From positions 1 to 26,449 of the forward strand of contig CAYWTX010000073.1 of NCBI GenBank assembly GCA_964461295.1: 26,449 nt of DNA, given 5' to 3'. Both the position numbers and the translations under genes were made by a program. How positions within the stretch are numbered: the first letter of the stretch is position 1; each line of letters begins with the position of its first letter. This document shows, piece after piece, positions 9,201 to 14,845 of this stretch. This DNA is from CAYWTX01 sp964461295 (lineage in GTDB: Bacteria; Planctomycetota; Phycisphaerae; SM23-33). The notes beneath the pieces are model-generated. The model ran no database searches, was not told the origin of the DNA, and was given only the letters and a program-made list of their open reading frames with translations.

Positions 9201-9778
9201 CCGAAGGCCGAGACCGGCGTCTCGAACGTCGCCCCGCCCACGGGGACCTTCGCGCGGAAGATGCCGTTGCCGACCTCGGCGATCTCCACGCCGCCGACCT
9301 TGCCGCCCTGCTTGACCTCGACCGCCGGCTCACCTTGCTTTGACCCGTCGCCGACGGTGACGGTGAACAGCCTGTGCCGCTGCTCGGGGGGCACGACGCG
9401 GCGTTTGACCTTCACGGTCTCCTTGCCGCGCCGCTCGTCCACCTCCGTCTCCACGCCGCGGACGCTCACTGTCGCCCACACGCGGGCCTTGGCCACCGCG
9501 TCCGCCCTGCCCTCGACGACCTCCACCTGGCGGGGCACGGCGTTGCCGTCGCACCGCAGGCCGATCTGTCGCTCCGGCACGGGCGGGGCAAACGTCACAT
9601 CGAATGACACCGGCTCGCGGTCGTACTCCATGCCGAAGTACTCGTTCACCGCGAAGAGCTTGACGTCCTTGCCCCCGGCGCCGGCCGGCGCCGGCGCCGC
9701 GATTCCCGCCAGCGCCAGCGCCAGCGCCATCCAAGCCGGCTTGCCGCCTCGTGCTCTTCCCGTCCGTGTCTTCTCCAT
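6224..9778 (-). CDS. Large secreted heparinase II/III-like polysaccharide lyase candidate
   Basis: The protein has about 1184 aa. The ATG at 9778 is chosen because GAAAGGA lies 8 bases before it and because it is followed by a basic stretch and a signal peptide (WMALALALAGIAAPAPAGA). The N-terminal 300 residues are beta-rich. A helical region follows (about 500-800, with FNIDRYVSVLEAGVALEAMG and ESGCWEECMGYAGSILRASHDVA), as expected for an alpha/alpha toroid. At 878-887 is SWGHHHEDKG, followed by SLWGWFRNVHFFGDAAWG, which matches the HxHxDxG-type stretch at the start of the heparinase II/III beta domain. The gene order suggests action on an external polysaccharide. The assignment is by motif and layout only; substrate is unknown. 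It is much longer than common heparinase II/III enzymes (about 600-750 aa) because of the added N-terminal domain. Confidence 0.65.
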   Translation of the reverse strand: MEKTRTGRARGGKPAWMALALALAGIAAPAPAGAGGKDVKLFAVNEYFGMEYDREPVSFDVTFAPPVPERQIGLRCDGNAVPRQVEVVEGRADAVAKARVWATVSVRGVETEVDERRGKETVKVKRRVVPPEQRHRLFTVTVGDGSKQGEPAVEVKQGGKVGGVEIAEVGNGIFRAKVPVGGATFETPVSAFGVPGPVVSVSRDGKEWIGDGYLDAMRRVTAVECQTANGPVYFESRIVYRFEDGRSYAVAARVYAGKPYVRLVEDFDVGGDSRFIFSYGDWPVDGFFRTEDHKQYDWWSITHDDPAGDFVKIAGQKCLARMVIWSQHGYFRGKQEAIGLKAPDRKAMNDQYAVERAEWQDKLAKFPALLEQWKKNPKGEQPTPPAEPVTPVYEEIDHAVDGAAIRTVLLKRPGQQRPCCTPGGESTAVGAFYIRPDRWTRAKVNHVDLYLRPEAPAEKAGGVEASRRTRGVTGLAGAKLRPAMEAWLVDGHREWAIYAVPSGDRIWHGKAYVREGVWPLDRIVRLPLAWNADGSPVRPEDTRPNGTLGFGGDIATVMHSMNDRAGVQHFNGSNPSMRGGYAKQARTLLDWAKANSDKRSAGEVQKLGKLSEVMAGPAMAAYMAMDDSAYPGVRAMLPWADPEALNPFYQGMENMNFNIDRYVSVLEAGVALEAMGHPQAKAFIDYARVQLDMGLDRYVYPESGCWEECMGYAGSILRASHDVAREFRHRGVDYLADPRVIRAYRFWTRVLSPADPGFGGMRIVTPIGDHGLSLWVHVARFQWILPDLAKSPNPDSQRLARQLVWSLEERKCPRVSRGDPSAKVKQPPLTEQDVKLVEGLKPEPADLTSRWVQGYGSTLRGIDARGRESFLVVRAEQSWGHHHEDKGSLWGWFRNVHFFGDAAWGAPPGPTYGNPYKQGPASGTQIEFVGVNNWPLPCKYPAPWIADDEYAKDYDYCMARCLYPYNPAMDLSGSTPAAVRNGYDRQVMLVHPDVLVVRDNVETTCPTIWRLHSYHVDGTKVETGGATLASPQGVTGRLAMVHPPGVKFTTSTVHDLPLNDGTVVGLPFGSKPGGSDPHKGGATAHDTRSMVLRWNMPKNVSVTWTFAAHEGGEKAAVSEKLDEQGRVTRVTLSDGTRMIVLMNAEPFAFKGDGIDFEGTVGLVVSQAGKTPKAYPVRAKKLEVR

Positions 9779-9796
9779 CGGAATCATCCTTTCACA

Positions 9797-9838
9797 GCCG
9801 CCCGCACGGCGGCGCCAAAGGACGCGGCCCGGGCCGCG
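9797..9838. other. Two GC-rich hairpins in the leader of the lyase gene
   Basis: A 6-bp stem (GCCGCC/GGCGGC, 9797-9813) ends about 10 bases upstream of the ribosome binding site, and a 16-bp perfect palindrome (CGCGGCCCGGGCCGCG) occupies 9823-9838. They may shape translation or bind a regulator. GC-rich DNA gives short palindromes by chance, so this is weak. I saw no clear promoter in the remaining bases to 10008. Confidence 0.35.
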
Positions 9839-10008
9839 CCGACCGACAAACAACCCACCGGTAAGTTCAACGCCGCCCCGCCTCGCTCGGCCCTCCTCGT
9901 TTGCGGAAGGCGTGTCTGCATTTGCGGCATGCACGGCGCGAGCAAATCCATGCCCGTGGGCCGACGCGGTGAACCACGACCCAGGGAAGCGAATTCGCGG
10001 CCGTTGCT

Positions 10009-10596
10009 TCAGGAGCTTCGCCGGGCCGCCTCTTCGTCCAGTTCGCCGACGACCCGCTCCAGGAACCGCCACCGCTCGTCGCCGATTTCCCCCACCTGCG
10101 AGTACAGCCGGCGAACGATGTCGAAGTCCAGCTTGCCGTGTTGGGCCGCCAGGATGCTTCGCAGATCAAACTGGTCCTGGGTGCGAAAGGCAAGCAACTT
10201 GAGAAACAGGAGCCCCTCCGCCGAAGCAACACGCATGCGGTGTCCGTGAAGGTCCTCCCACCTCGCCAGGCGAACTACATCGCGATACGAAGGCAACAGG
10301 GCGTCCATCAGGTCCACACGGATGCCGCAGTACCGGATCTGCGCCAGGTGATCGTCGTGGAGTTGTAGCAAGACTGTCCGCACCTCCAAGGTGAATCCCT
10401 CCTGCACCAGTCGCTCAAGGATGCCTGGAAGCCGTATGCGCGGAACCGTCAGCAGCAGGTCGATGTCAAGGGTCGCGCGAGGGAATGAATGGATTGGCAC
10501 AGCCAAACCGCCGATCACGGCGTAATCCTCATGCTCGCCAAGGACACGTGCAAGCTTACTGACGGCGTCATCGAGTTCGGGAGCAAACTCAGACAT
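10009..10596 (-). CDS. Nucleotidyltransferase, AbiEii/MNT-like
   Basis: This 195-aa protein has the polymerase-beta-type nucleotidyltransferase signature: GG at residues 29-30, then RATLDIDLLL with Asp44 and Asp46 as metal ligands, and a third acidic position in IRVDLMDALL. The C-terminal half is helical, as in stand-alone transferase toxins and nucleotidyltransferases of the AbiEii/DUF6036 type. These enzymes move a nucleotide onto RNA or protein, but the substrate cannot be read from sequence. The start ATG overlaps the last 8 bases of the upstream small gene, and GGAG sits 7 bases before it. The overlap implies translational coupling and suggests a toxin-antitoxin-like pair. Confidence 0.75.
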   Translation of the reverse strand: MSEFAPELDDAVSKLARVLGEHEDYAVIGGLAVPIHSFPRATLDIDLLLTVPRIRLPGILERLVQEGFTLEVRTVLLQLHDDHLAQIRYCGIRVDLMDALLPSYRDVVRLARWEDLHGHRMRVASAEGLLFLKLLAFRTQDQFDLRSILAAQHGKLDFDIVRRLYSQVGEIGDERWRFLERVVGELDEEAARRSS

Positions 10597-10825
10597 GTCT
10601 TCTCCGCTGCACGCCGAGCAGAAGATACATCTCCTCCCGCTCAGATTGCTCGTACAGCCTTAAGCGGTCCCGGAAGCCGTCGCGTGATTGCATCAGACTG
10701 CGGGTAAACTCAGCCAGTGCCAACGTGGCCTCGTACCGCTCCGACGCCGACATGCGCTGGTACTCGCGCGCGTTGTCCAACGCCTGTTTCGCCTCGCTGC
10801 CGAAGATGTGAGTAAGGTCAATCAT
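10589..10825 (-). CDS. Small protein, partner of the nucleotidyltransferase
   Basis: This 78-aa acidic/basic helical protein (MIDLTHIFGSEAKQALDNAREY...) is not a family I can name. The start at 10825 is supported by AGAGGTGG about 6 bases upstream. The reading frame continues upstream with implausible proline-rich sequence that should not be included. It overlaps the nucleotidyltransferase gene by 8 bp, the usual arrangement for an antitoxin preceding a toxin, and a good promoter sits just upstream. An antitoxin or adaptor role is inferred from context only. Confidence 0.65.
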   Translation of the reverse strand: MIDLTHIFGSEAKQALDNAREYQRMSASERYEATLALAEFTRSLMQSRDGFRDRLRLYEQSEREEMYLLLGVQRRRHV

Positions 10826-10850
10826 CTTCCACCTCTTGAGCCACCTCACC

Positions 10851-10880
10851 ATCTTACGCCCATTGGGCCCGTGCCGACAA
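10851..10880 (-). promoter_or_regulatory. Sigma-70-type promoter of the nucleotidyltransferase cassette
   Basis: Read on the minus strand, TTGTCG (10875-10880) and TAAGAT (10851-10856) are separated by 18 bp. The predicted transcript would start near 10844, about 20 bases before the small gene. Confidence 0.5.
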
Positions 10881-10947
10881 TGCCCCAGTTGCGGGGGGCT
10901 CCAGCGAGCCGGCCCGAATCTCGCGTGCGGGCCCGGGGGCGAAGGAG

Positions 10948-10953
10948 TACAAT
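10948..10953 (+). promoter_or_regulatory. Possible -10 box of the sugar isomerase gene
   Basis: TACAAT lies 63 bases before the ATG at 11016. No matching -35 box is visible, so this is weak; an identical hexamer precedes dut. Confidence 0.3.
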
Positions 10954-11015
10954 TCCACCGACAGGCGGCGCCGGCCCATGGCGGCCCCAGCCGCCTCTTC
11001 GAAGGGAGACCCAAG

Positions 11016-11813
11016 ATGCCGGCAAGGAAGGGCGCGGCGGCCAAGACGGCGGCATCGATCCGCATCGGCCTGCAACTCTACTCCGTGCGCAAGGAGTGCG
11101 AGAAGGACGGCGGGAAGAACCTGCCCAACGTGCTCGAGGCCGTCGCCGCAATGGGCTACGCCGGCGTCGAGTTCGCCGGCTACTACGGCTGGTCGGCGGA
11201 GGACCTCCGCCTCATGCTGGACGACAACGGCCTGGCCTGCTGCGGCGCCCACGTGGGCCTGGAAACGCTGCTGGGCGACTCGCTGGACCGCTCGGCCGAC
11301 TTCCACCGCACCCTCGGCAACCAATTCCTCATCGTGCCGGGGCTGAAGGAGCCGTACCGCTGCTCGCCGGACGCCTGGGAGCGTACGGCGGAGTTGTTCA
11401 ACGAAATCCATGCGCGGCTCAAGCCCCACCTCATGCGGACCGGCTACCACAACCATTCGGTGGAGTTTCAGCCCATGGAAGGCTGCCTGCCGTGGGAGGT
11501 GTTTGGCGCCCACACCGACCGCATGGTCGTTCTGCAACTGGACATCGGCAACTGCATGGACGGCGGGGGCGACCCCGTGCACGAACTGCGGAGATTCCCG
11601 GGCAGGGGCACGACCGTGCACCTGAAGGAGTTCGGCGGTCCGCCGCAAGCAGTGATCGGCGAGGGCCAGGTGCGATGGCAGGAGATCCTCGACCTGCTGG
11701 CGACGTCGGCCGGGACGAAATGGCAAATCGTGGAGCACGAGCGCGAAGGCCAGCCGCCGATGGAAGGCGCCGAAAGATGCCTCCGCAACCTGCATCGCAT
11801 GCTGGGCAAGTGA
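11016..11813 (+). CDS. Sugar phosphate isomerase/epimerase family protein (TIM barrel)
   Basis: This protein of 265 aa belongs to the xylose isomerase-like/AP endonuclease 2 family. Visible family features are the N-terminal IGLQLYSVRKEC strand, AMGYAGVEFAGYYG, the TGYHNHSVEF strand with metal-binding His and Glu, VVLQLDIGNCMDGG with the metal-binding Asp, TVHLKE and a C-terminal WQIVEHE containing a metal-ligand Glu. GGGAG is 8 bases before the ATG; the longer open frame to 10836 is non-coding in character. There is no export signal after the basic alanine-rich start (MPARKGAAAKTAAS), so a cytoplasmic enzyme is expected. Substrate is unknown; in these bacteria such proteins often accompany Gfo/Idh oxidoreductases in sugar or inositol metabolism, and one lies 4 kb away. 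Confidence 0.85.
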   Translation: MPARKGAAAKTAASIRIGLQLYSVRKECEKDGGKNLPNVLEAVAAMGYAGVEFAGYYGWSAEDLRLMLDDNGLACCGAHVGLETLLGDSLDRSADFHRTLGNQFLIVPGLKEPYRCSPDAWERTAELFNEIHARLKPHLMRTGYHNHSVEFQPMEGCLPWEVFGAHTDRMVVLQLDIGNCMDGGGDPVHELRRFPGRGTTVHLKEFGGPPQAVIGEGQVRWQEILDLLATSAGTKWQIVEHEREGQPPMEGAERCLRNLHRMLGK

Positions 11814-11858
11814 ACAACCTGCATTACACACAAAACTGCTGAATCTCAAGAAAAGGGC

Positions 11859-11890
11859 TTGACATGCGACACCGGCTGCTGCTGTAAGAT
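11859..11890 (+). promoter_or_regulatory. Possible promoter of the ice-binding-like gene
   Basis: TTGACA at 11859-11864 is followed by TGTAAGAT, giving an 18-bp spacer to TGTAAG or 20 bp to TAAGAT (11885-11890). The leader of about 110 bases contains the palindrome GTGATCAC at 11975-11982. The consensus -35 box makes this credible, the spacing less so. Confidence 0.4.
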
Positions 11891-12009
11891 GGTCAGGAAT
11901 TGCTGAACGAAGTTTAGTGGGGATCGGGCTTATTGCCTGGTGAGCGAGCGTGGAGGCCTCGGGGGGGCTGAATTGTGATCACCTCTTGAGCGGAAGAAAG
12001 GGAAGGACA

Positions 12010-12921
12010 ATGAGTAATCGTTTCGTTCTCTCGGTCGTCGGAGTGGCAGCGCTTCTTTGGGCTGCCGTTCCAGGATTCGCCGGCACCGTGCCCCTGGGTT
12101 CGGCGCAGAGCTTCGCGGTCTTGGGCGCCGCGGGGGTCACCAATGACCACAGCGACCCCGACCCGCAAACCACCATCTGGGGAAGCGTGGGCATCGACCC
12201 AGGTCCGCCCAGCGCGCCCACCGGCTTTTCCGCCGGGACCGTGGTCGGAGGAACGATATACGGACCCGGCGACCCATCGCGTTCCGCCAGGCTTGCCGCC
12301 GAGGCGGCGTACATCTACCTGGCGGGCTTGTCCGGCGCCAACTTGACTGGCGAGAACCTGGGTGGCGGACGCACGATCACGCCGGGCGTCTACGAGATGA
12401 CGGATTCAGTGGCTTACTTGAACGGAGTGCTGAATCTCGATGCCACGGGCGTCCCCAATGCACGCTTCGTCTTCGACCTGACCGGTGCGCTCACGACCGG
12501 GAACGACCCCAGCAATACCTCCCAGACTGCACTTGTTAACGTGATCGGGGGCGATGCGGGCACCGAAGTGTATTGGAGGGTCGGCAGCGCCGCCACTCTG
12601 GGTGACGACACTGTGTTCGCGGGAAATATTATCGCCTACGCGAGCGTCGTCCTTAAGCCCAGGGCGAAGATTCTGTGCGGGAGAGCCTTCGCGCTGACTG
12701 CCTCAGTGACGTTGATAGACAACCTCATCTCCAACAACAACACCGCCGAAGACTTCAGTGAAATCACTAAAGTCGTGCGCTCCGACTTCGGCAGCTACGG
12801 CTTCAGCGGCGGCCCCACCGCCGGCCCCGGCGTCATACCCGAACCGCTCACCTTCGGCGCTCTGGCCCTGGGGTTGGGGTCTATCTGCGGCTATCTCCGC
12901 CGCCGCAAGTGTGCGGCCTGA
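12010..12921 (+). CDS. Ice-binding-like (DUF3494) protein with PEP-CTERM anchor
   Basis: This 303-aa protein starts with a signal peptide (VLSVVGVAALLWAAVPGFAG). The body has the DUF3494 pattern: SFAVLGAAGVTN near the start, IWGSVGI, TITPGVYEM, ARFVFDLTGALTT, VYWRVGSAATLGDDTVFAGNI and KILCGRAFAL, a right-handed beta-helix fold. The C-terminus has VIPEP, a hydrophobic run (FGALALGLGSICGY) and RRRK, which is the PEP-CTERM signal recognised by an exosortase; no exosortase gene is in the window. GGAAGGA lies just before the ATG. DUF3494 proteins include true antifreeze proteins and many adhesin-like surface proteins, so ice binding should not be assumed. It stands alone between a sugar isomerase gene and a repeat-rich gap. 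Confidence 0.88.
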   Translation: MSNRFVLSVVGVAALLWAAVPGFAGTVPLGSAQSFAVLGAAGVTNDHSDPDPQTTIWGSVGIDPGPPSAPTGFSAGTVVGGTIYGPGDPSRSARLAAEAAYIYLAGLSGANLTGENLGGGRTITPGVYEMTDSVAYLNGVLNLDATGVPNARFVFDLTGALTTGNDPSNTSQTALVNVIGGDAGTEVYWRVGSAATLGDDTVFAGNIIAYASVVLKPRAKILCGRAFALTASVTLIDNLISNNNTAEDFSEITKVVRSDFGSYGFSGGPTAGPGVIPEPLTFGALALGLGSICGYLRRRKCAA

Positions 12922-13165
12922 GAGTTTGTGAAAGAGTTGCCGAAGCAGCTTTATCCCTCTTCGCCCGAAGGGGCGTCGAGGACTTGGCCGGGGGCGTAAG
13001 CCACCGGATGACAAGCAAATAGGGGTAGAGCCCTGAAGGGGCGAAAGAAAGTTCGCGAACTGGCGAAGGGCTGTTCGTAGTCGAACGTCGCGGTTGTGGC
13101 GACTTCTGAGGGAGGCGTCTTTCCTGTCTTGACAACCCGAGGAGGCCGTTGGCCCGACGGTCTTC
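12919..13165. repeat. Composite intergenic repeat block A
   Basis: This gene-free block between convergent genes contains several short palindromic modules: TTGTGAAAGA near 12925, CGCCCGAAGGGGCG near 12963, a CCGG-bounded module around 12988-13006, the 41-bp module 13011-13051 and a GTCGC/GCGAC hairpin at 13087-13103. The 41-bp module recurs inverted at 14204-14244 with about eight differences, and the TTGTGAAAGA segment recurs near 14163. No open frame here looks coding. Confidence 0.6.
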
Positions 13166-13918
13166 TCACGCCGCGGCGGTTTCGGTCGCTCGCAGGTGCT
13201 TGGGAGCGCCGGCCGCCTGGGCGAGCCGTTTGCGTTTGCGGCGTCGGCCTGGCTGGGGGACATCGGGCTTGGCGATGCGTACCGGGTGGCCGTTGGCGAC
13301 CTCGAGGGCGCCGGCGCCGGTGGCAAACAAGTCGGCCTTGATCTCATCGGCGAGGCCCTCGGCCCGGCTGAACACGCCGCCGACGACCATGACCTGCATG
13401 TCGGGGCAGACGTTGATCTCGCGGATGAGTGCGATGAGTCGGCGGATGCCGGGGACGCTGGCCGGCTTGGTGCCGTAGATGCAGAGGACGTCCGGACGAA
13501 CCTTGCCCACGAACTGGAGCACTTCGTCGTTGGGGACGCCGGCCCCGACGAACCACACGTTCCAGCCGTTGGCCTCGAACAGGTCGGTGGTGATCTGGGC
13601 GCCGAGCTCCTCATTCTCGCCGTCGCCGCATGTGATGACTACCCGCCGGCCATGTTTGGGCTCCCGGGCCAGGAACAGGTGGAGCTGGTCGGCGACCATG
13701 CGGTTGATCCGCGTGGCCATGTGCTCCATGATGCGTGAGATATGGTGGCCGGCGTAGAGCTTCTCGATCTGCTCCATGGCCGGCCAGATGACGTTCTTCA
13801 GCAGTTTGGCGGCAGGCACGCCGCGATCCTGCGCGGCGAAGACGAACTCGCGGGCTTCGCATCGCTTGCCGGCGAACAGGTGCTCGAGATACTGCTTGAA
13901 GAGTTCGGCGTATTCCAT
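13166..13918 (-). CDS. B12-binding-fold protein without the conserved histidine
   Basis: The protein has 250 aa. Residues 1-85 form a helical cap as in cobalamin-binding modules (WPAMEQIEKLYAGHHISRIMEHMATRINRM). Residues 90-210 form the Rossmann-like B12-binding domain: VVITCGDGENEELG, NGWNVWFVGAGVPNDEVL, PDVLCIYGTKPASVPG and MQVMVVGGVFSRAEGLAD. In CarH/MetH-type domains the first motif contains the histidine that replaces the lower cobalt ligand (DxHxxG or GExHELG); here it is GENEELG (100-106), with Glu at that place. The C-terminus is basic (GRRRKRKR). No DNA-binding domain is present. AAGGA is 9 bases before the ATG; the long upstream extension of the frame is not coding. It may be a light or redox sensor that has lost or altered cobalamin binding, or a corrinoid-type protein with another ligand. 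Confidence 0.8.
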   Translation of the reverse strand: MEYAELFKQYLEHLFAGKRCEAREFVFAAQDRGVPAAKLLKNVIWPAMEQIEKLYAGHHISRIMEHMATRINRMVADQLHLFLAREPKHGRRVVITCGDGENEELGAQITTDLFEANGWNVWFVGAGVPNDEVLQFVGKVRPDVLCIYGTKPASVPGIRRLIALIREINVCPDMQVMVVGGVFSRAEGLADEIKADLFATGAGALEVANGHPVRIAKPDVPQPGRRRKRKRLAQAAGAPKHLRATETAAA

Positions 13919-14012
13919 TTCCACGCGTCCTTGTGTCCGGGTGGGTGTCCTTCCCACTGCCGGGCTCGACAAGTTAGGCCGATCGTCCGTTCCGGCCGCT
14001 TTTTGCTGATTT

Positions 14013-14062
14013 GGCAATCTGCACAATCTGCGGTATATGAATAAAATCGGCAAGCTGCACAA
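14013..14062. repeat. Pair of 14-bp direct repeats in a promoter region
   Basis: GGCAATCTGCACAA (14013-14026) and GGCAAGCTGCACAA (14049-14062) differ by one base and are 36 bp apart. One covers the -35 box of the minus-strand promoter and the other lies around or past its start point, the position expected for repressor operators. Confidence 0.6.
14034..14062 (-). promoter_or_regulatory. Promoter of the B12-binding-fold gene
   Basis: Read on the minus strand, TTGTGC (14057-14062) and CATATA (14034-14039) are separated by 17 bp within an AT-rich stretch that stands out from the GC-rich surroundings. The leader would be about 110 bases. Confidence 0.5.
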
Positions 14063-14068
14063 GGATAC

Positions 14069-14097
14069 TTGAGAGCTTCTGGTAAAATGCATAAAAT
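14069..14097 (+). promoter_or_regulatory. Promoter of the lipoprotein gene
   Basis: TTGAGA (14069-14074) and TAAAAT (14092-14097) are spaced by exactly 17 bp. The -35 box lies only 6 bp from that of the opposing promoter, giving a back-to-back pair. The leader of about 210 bases would include the palindrome at 14146 and repeat copy B. Confidence 0.5.
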
Positions 14098-14145
14098 AAG
14101 TAGACTGCCCATTATGACAAAGAATGCGCAGAATGACTCTCCGAG

Positions 14146-14166
14146 CACAAGCTCTCAGAGCTTGTG
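14146..14166. repeat. Perfect 21-bp palindrome
   Basis: Ten bases, CACAAGCTCT, are followed by a single C and their exact reverse complement. Its right half continues into the TTGTGAAAGA segment shared with block A. It lies in the predicted leader of the lipoprotein gene and could form a hairpin in that mRNA. Confidence 0.7.
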
Positions 14167-14203
14167 AAAGAATTGGAACTCGCAGGTCTGCCCGCTCTGG
14201 ACG

Positions 14204-14244
14204 CTTTCTGTCGCCCCTTCGGGGCTCCATGCCTAGTTGCTTGC
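14204..14244 (-). repeat. Dispersed 41-bp repeat, copy B
   Basis: On the minus strand this matches 13011-13051 with about eight differences. Its core GCCCCTTCGGGGC is a perfect 5-bp-stem hairpin with a TTC loop. Similar GCCCCTTC-containing intergenic modules are, as I recall, frequent in planctomycete genomes. Confidence 0.65.
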
Positions 14245-14315
14245 CTACTTGCATCTCGCCGCGAGCGGGGTATCCTGTTCCATGGCGGCCCGTGGTGCTG
14301 CTCAAGGAGATCGCC

Positions 14316-14726
14316 GTGTCTCGATTCGCCATCGTTGCGTGCTTGGCTGCGGCCGGGCTTGTCTTGGGCGGGTGCGGCAAGGGCAAGAAGGAAGAGAAGG
14401 CGGTCGAGAAGCCGAAAGTACTGACCATCGCCGAAGCCAGGAAGCTGCCGCCGCCGACAAAGGGTCCGGCGGCCGATGCGTCCAAGGACGCGATGAAGGA
14501 GTTGGATGTCGCGGCCGAAGGCATCTCCGAAGGCGCCGAGTTGGCGAAGAAGGAGACGGAGGAGAACCTGAGGAACTTCGAAGCCGCCATGAAGGCCAAG
14601 GACTACGACCTGGCCGAGAATTGCCTGTCGTCGATCGAGAAGGTGCTGAAGGTCTTGCCGGACACGCTGGCGGTGAAGTACCGCGACGCCCGCGTCCAGT
14701 TCGACGCGGCGAAGGCGAAGAGGTAG
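14316..14726 (+). CDS. Small lipoprotein
   Basis: This 136-aa protein starts at GTG 14316, chosen because AAGGAGA lies 6 bases upstream and because it opens directly into a lipoprotein signal (ACLAAAGLVLGGC, lipidated Cys20). The mature part is highly charged: a Lys/Glu linker, a short Pro-rich region, and predicted helices with Ala/Glu/Lys heptad character from about 60 to 136 (ELAKKETEENLRNFEAAMKAKDYDLAENCLSSIEKVLKVL). I recognise no named domain; the helical part resembles TPR-like or coiled-coil segments of periplasmic proteins. It is divergent from the B12-binding-fold gene and shares its promoter region, so the two may be co-regulated. Confidence 0.75.
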   Translation: MSRFAIVACLAAAGLVLGGCGKGKKEEKAVEKPKVLTIAEARKLPPPTKGPAADASKDAMKELDVAAEGISEGAELAKKETEENLRNFEAAMKAKDYDLAENCLSSIEKVLKVLPDTLAVKYRDARVQFDAAKAKR

Positions 14727-14819
14727 GGCCTGGTCCGAATGGCACTGACAAGGTGGGAAGAGGCGGCGGAATAAGGGCTTAGAAAAGAAGCCTCCTTTGC
14801 CGAAACAGGTGCTGTAACG

Positions 14820-14844
14820 AACCCTTTGAGCGGGTTGTTGTTTT
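14820..14844 (+). terminator. Rho-independent terminator after the lipoprotein gene
   Basis: A short stem AACCC/GGGTT with a 7-base loop is followed by GTTGTTTT. It sits between the convergent lipoprotein and HEAT-repeat genes. The stem is short, so efficiency is doubtful. Confidence 0.45.
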
Positions 14845-14845
14845 C

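Noticed and set aside
5969..9343. Plus-strand open frame of 1124 codons opposite the lyase gene
   Set aside because: It is the antisense shadow of a well-supported secreted protein; the translation is rich in Arg, His, Pro and Val without domains, and it spans the REPIN-like repeat and two gene boundaries.
11890..11904. Sigma-54 promoter before the ice-binding-like gene
   Set aside because: TGG...TTGC is present but the distance between GG and GC is one base too short, and this spacing is strict.
13166..13918. CarH/MerR-type light-sensing repressor
   Set aside because: There is no N-terminal winged-helix DNA-binding domain, and the ligand histidine is absent.
13919..14012. Cobalamin riboswitch in the leader of the B12-fold gene
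   Set aside because: A GTGGG/CCCAC hairpin is visible, but the B12-box and the conserved core are not.
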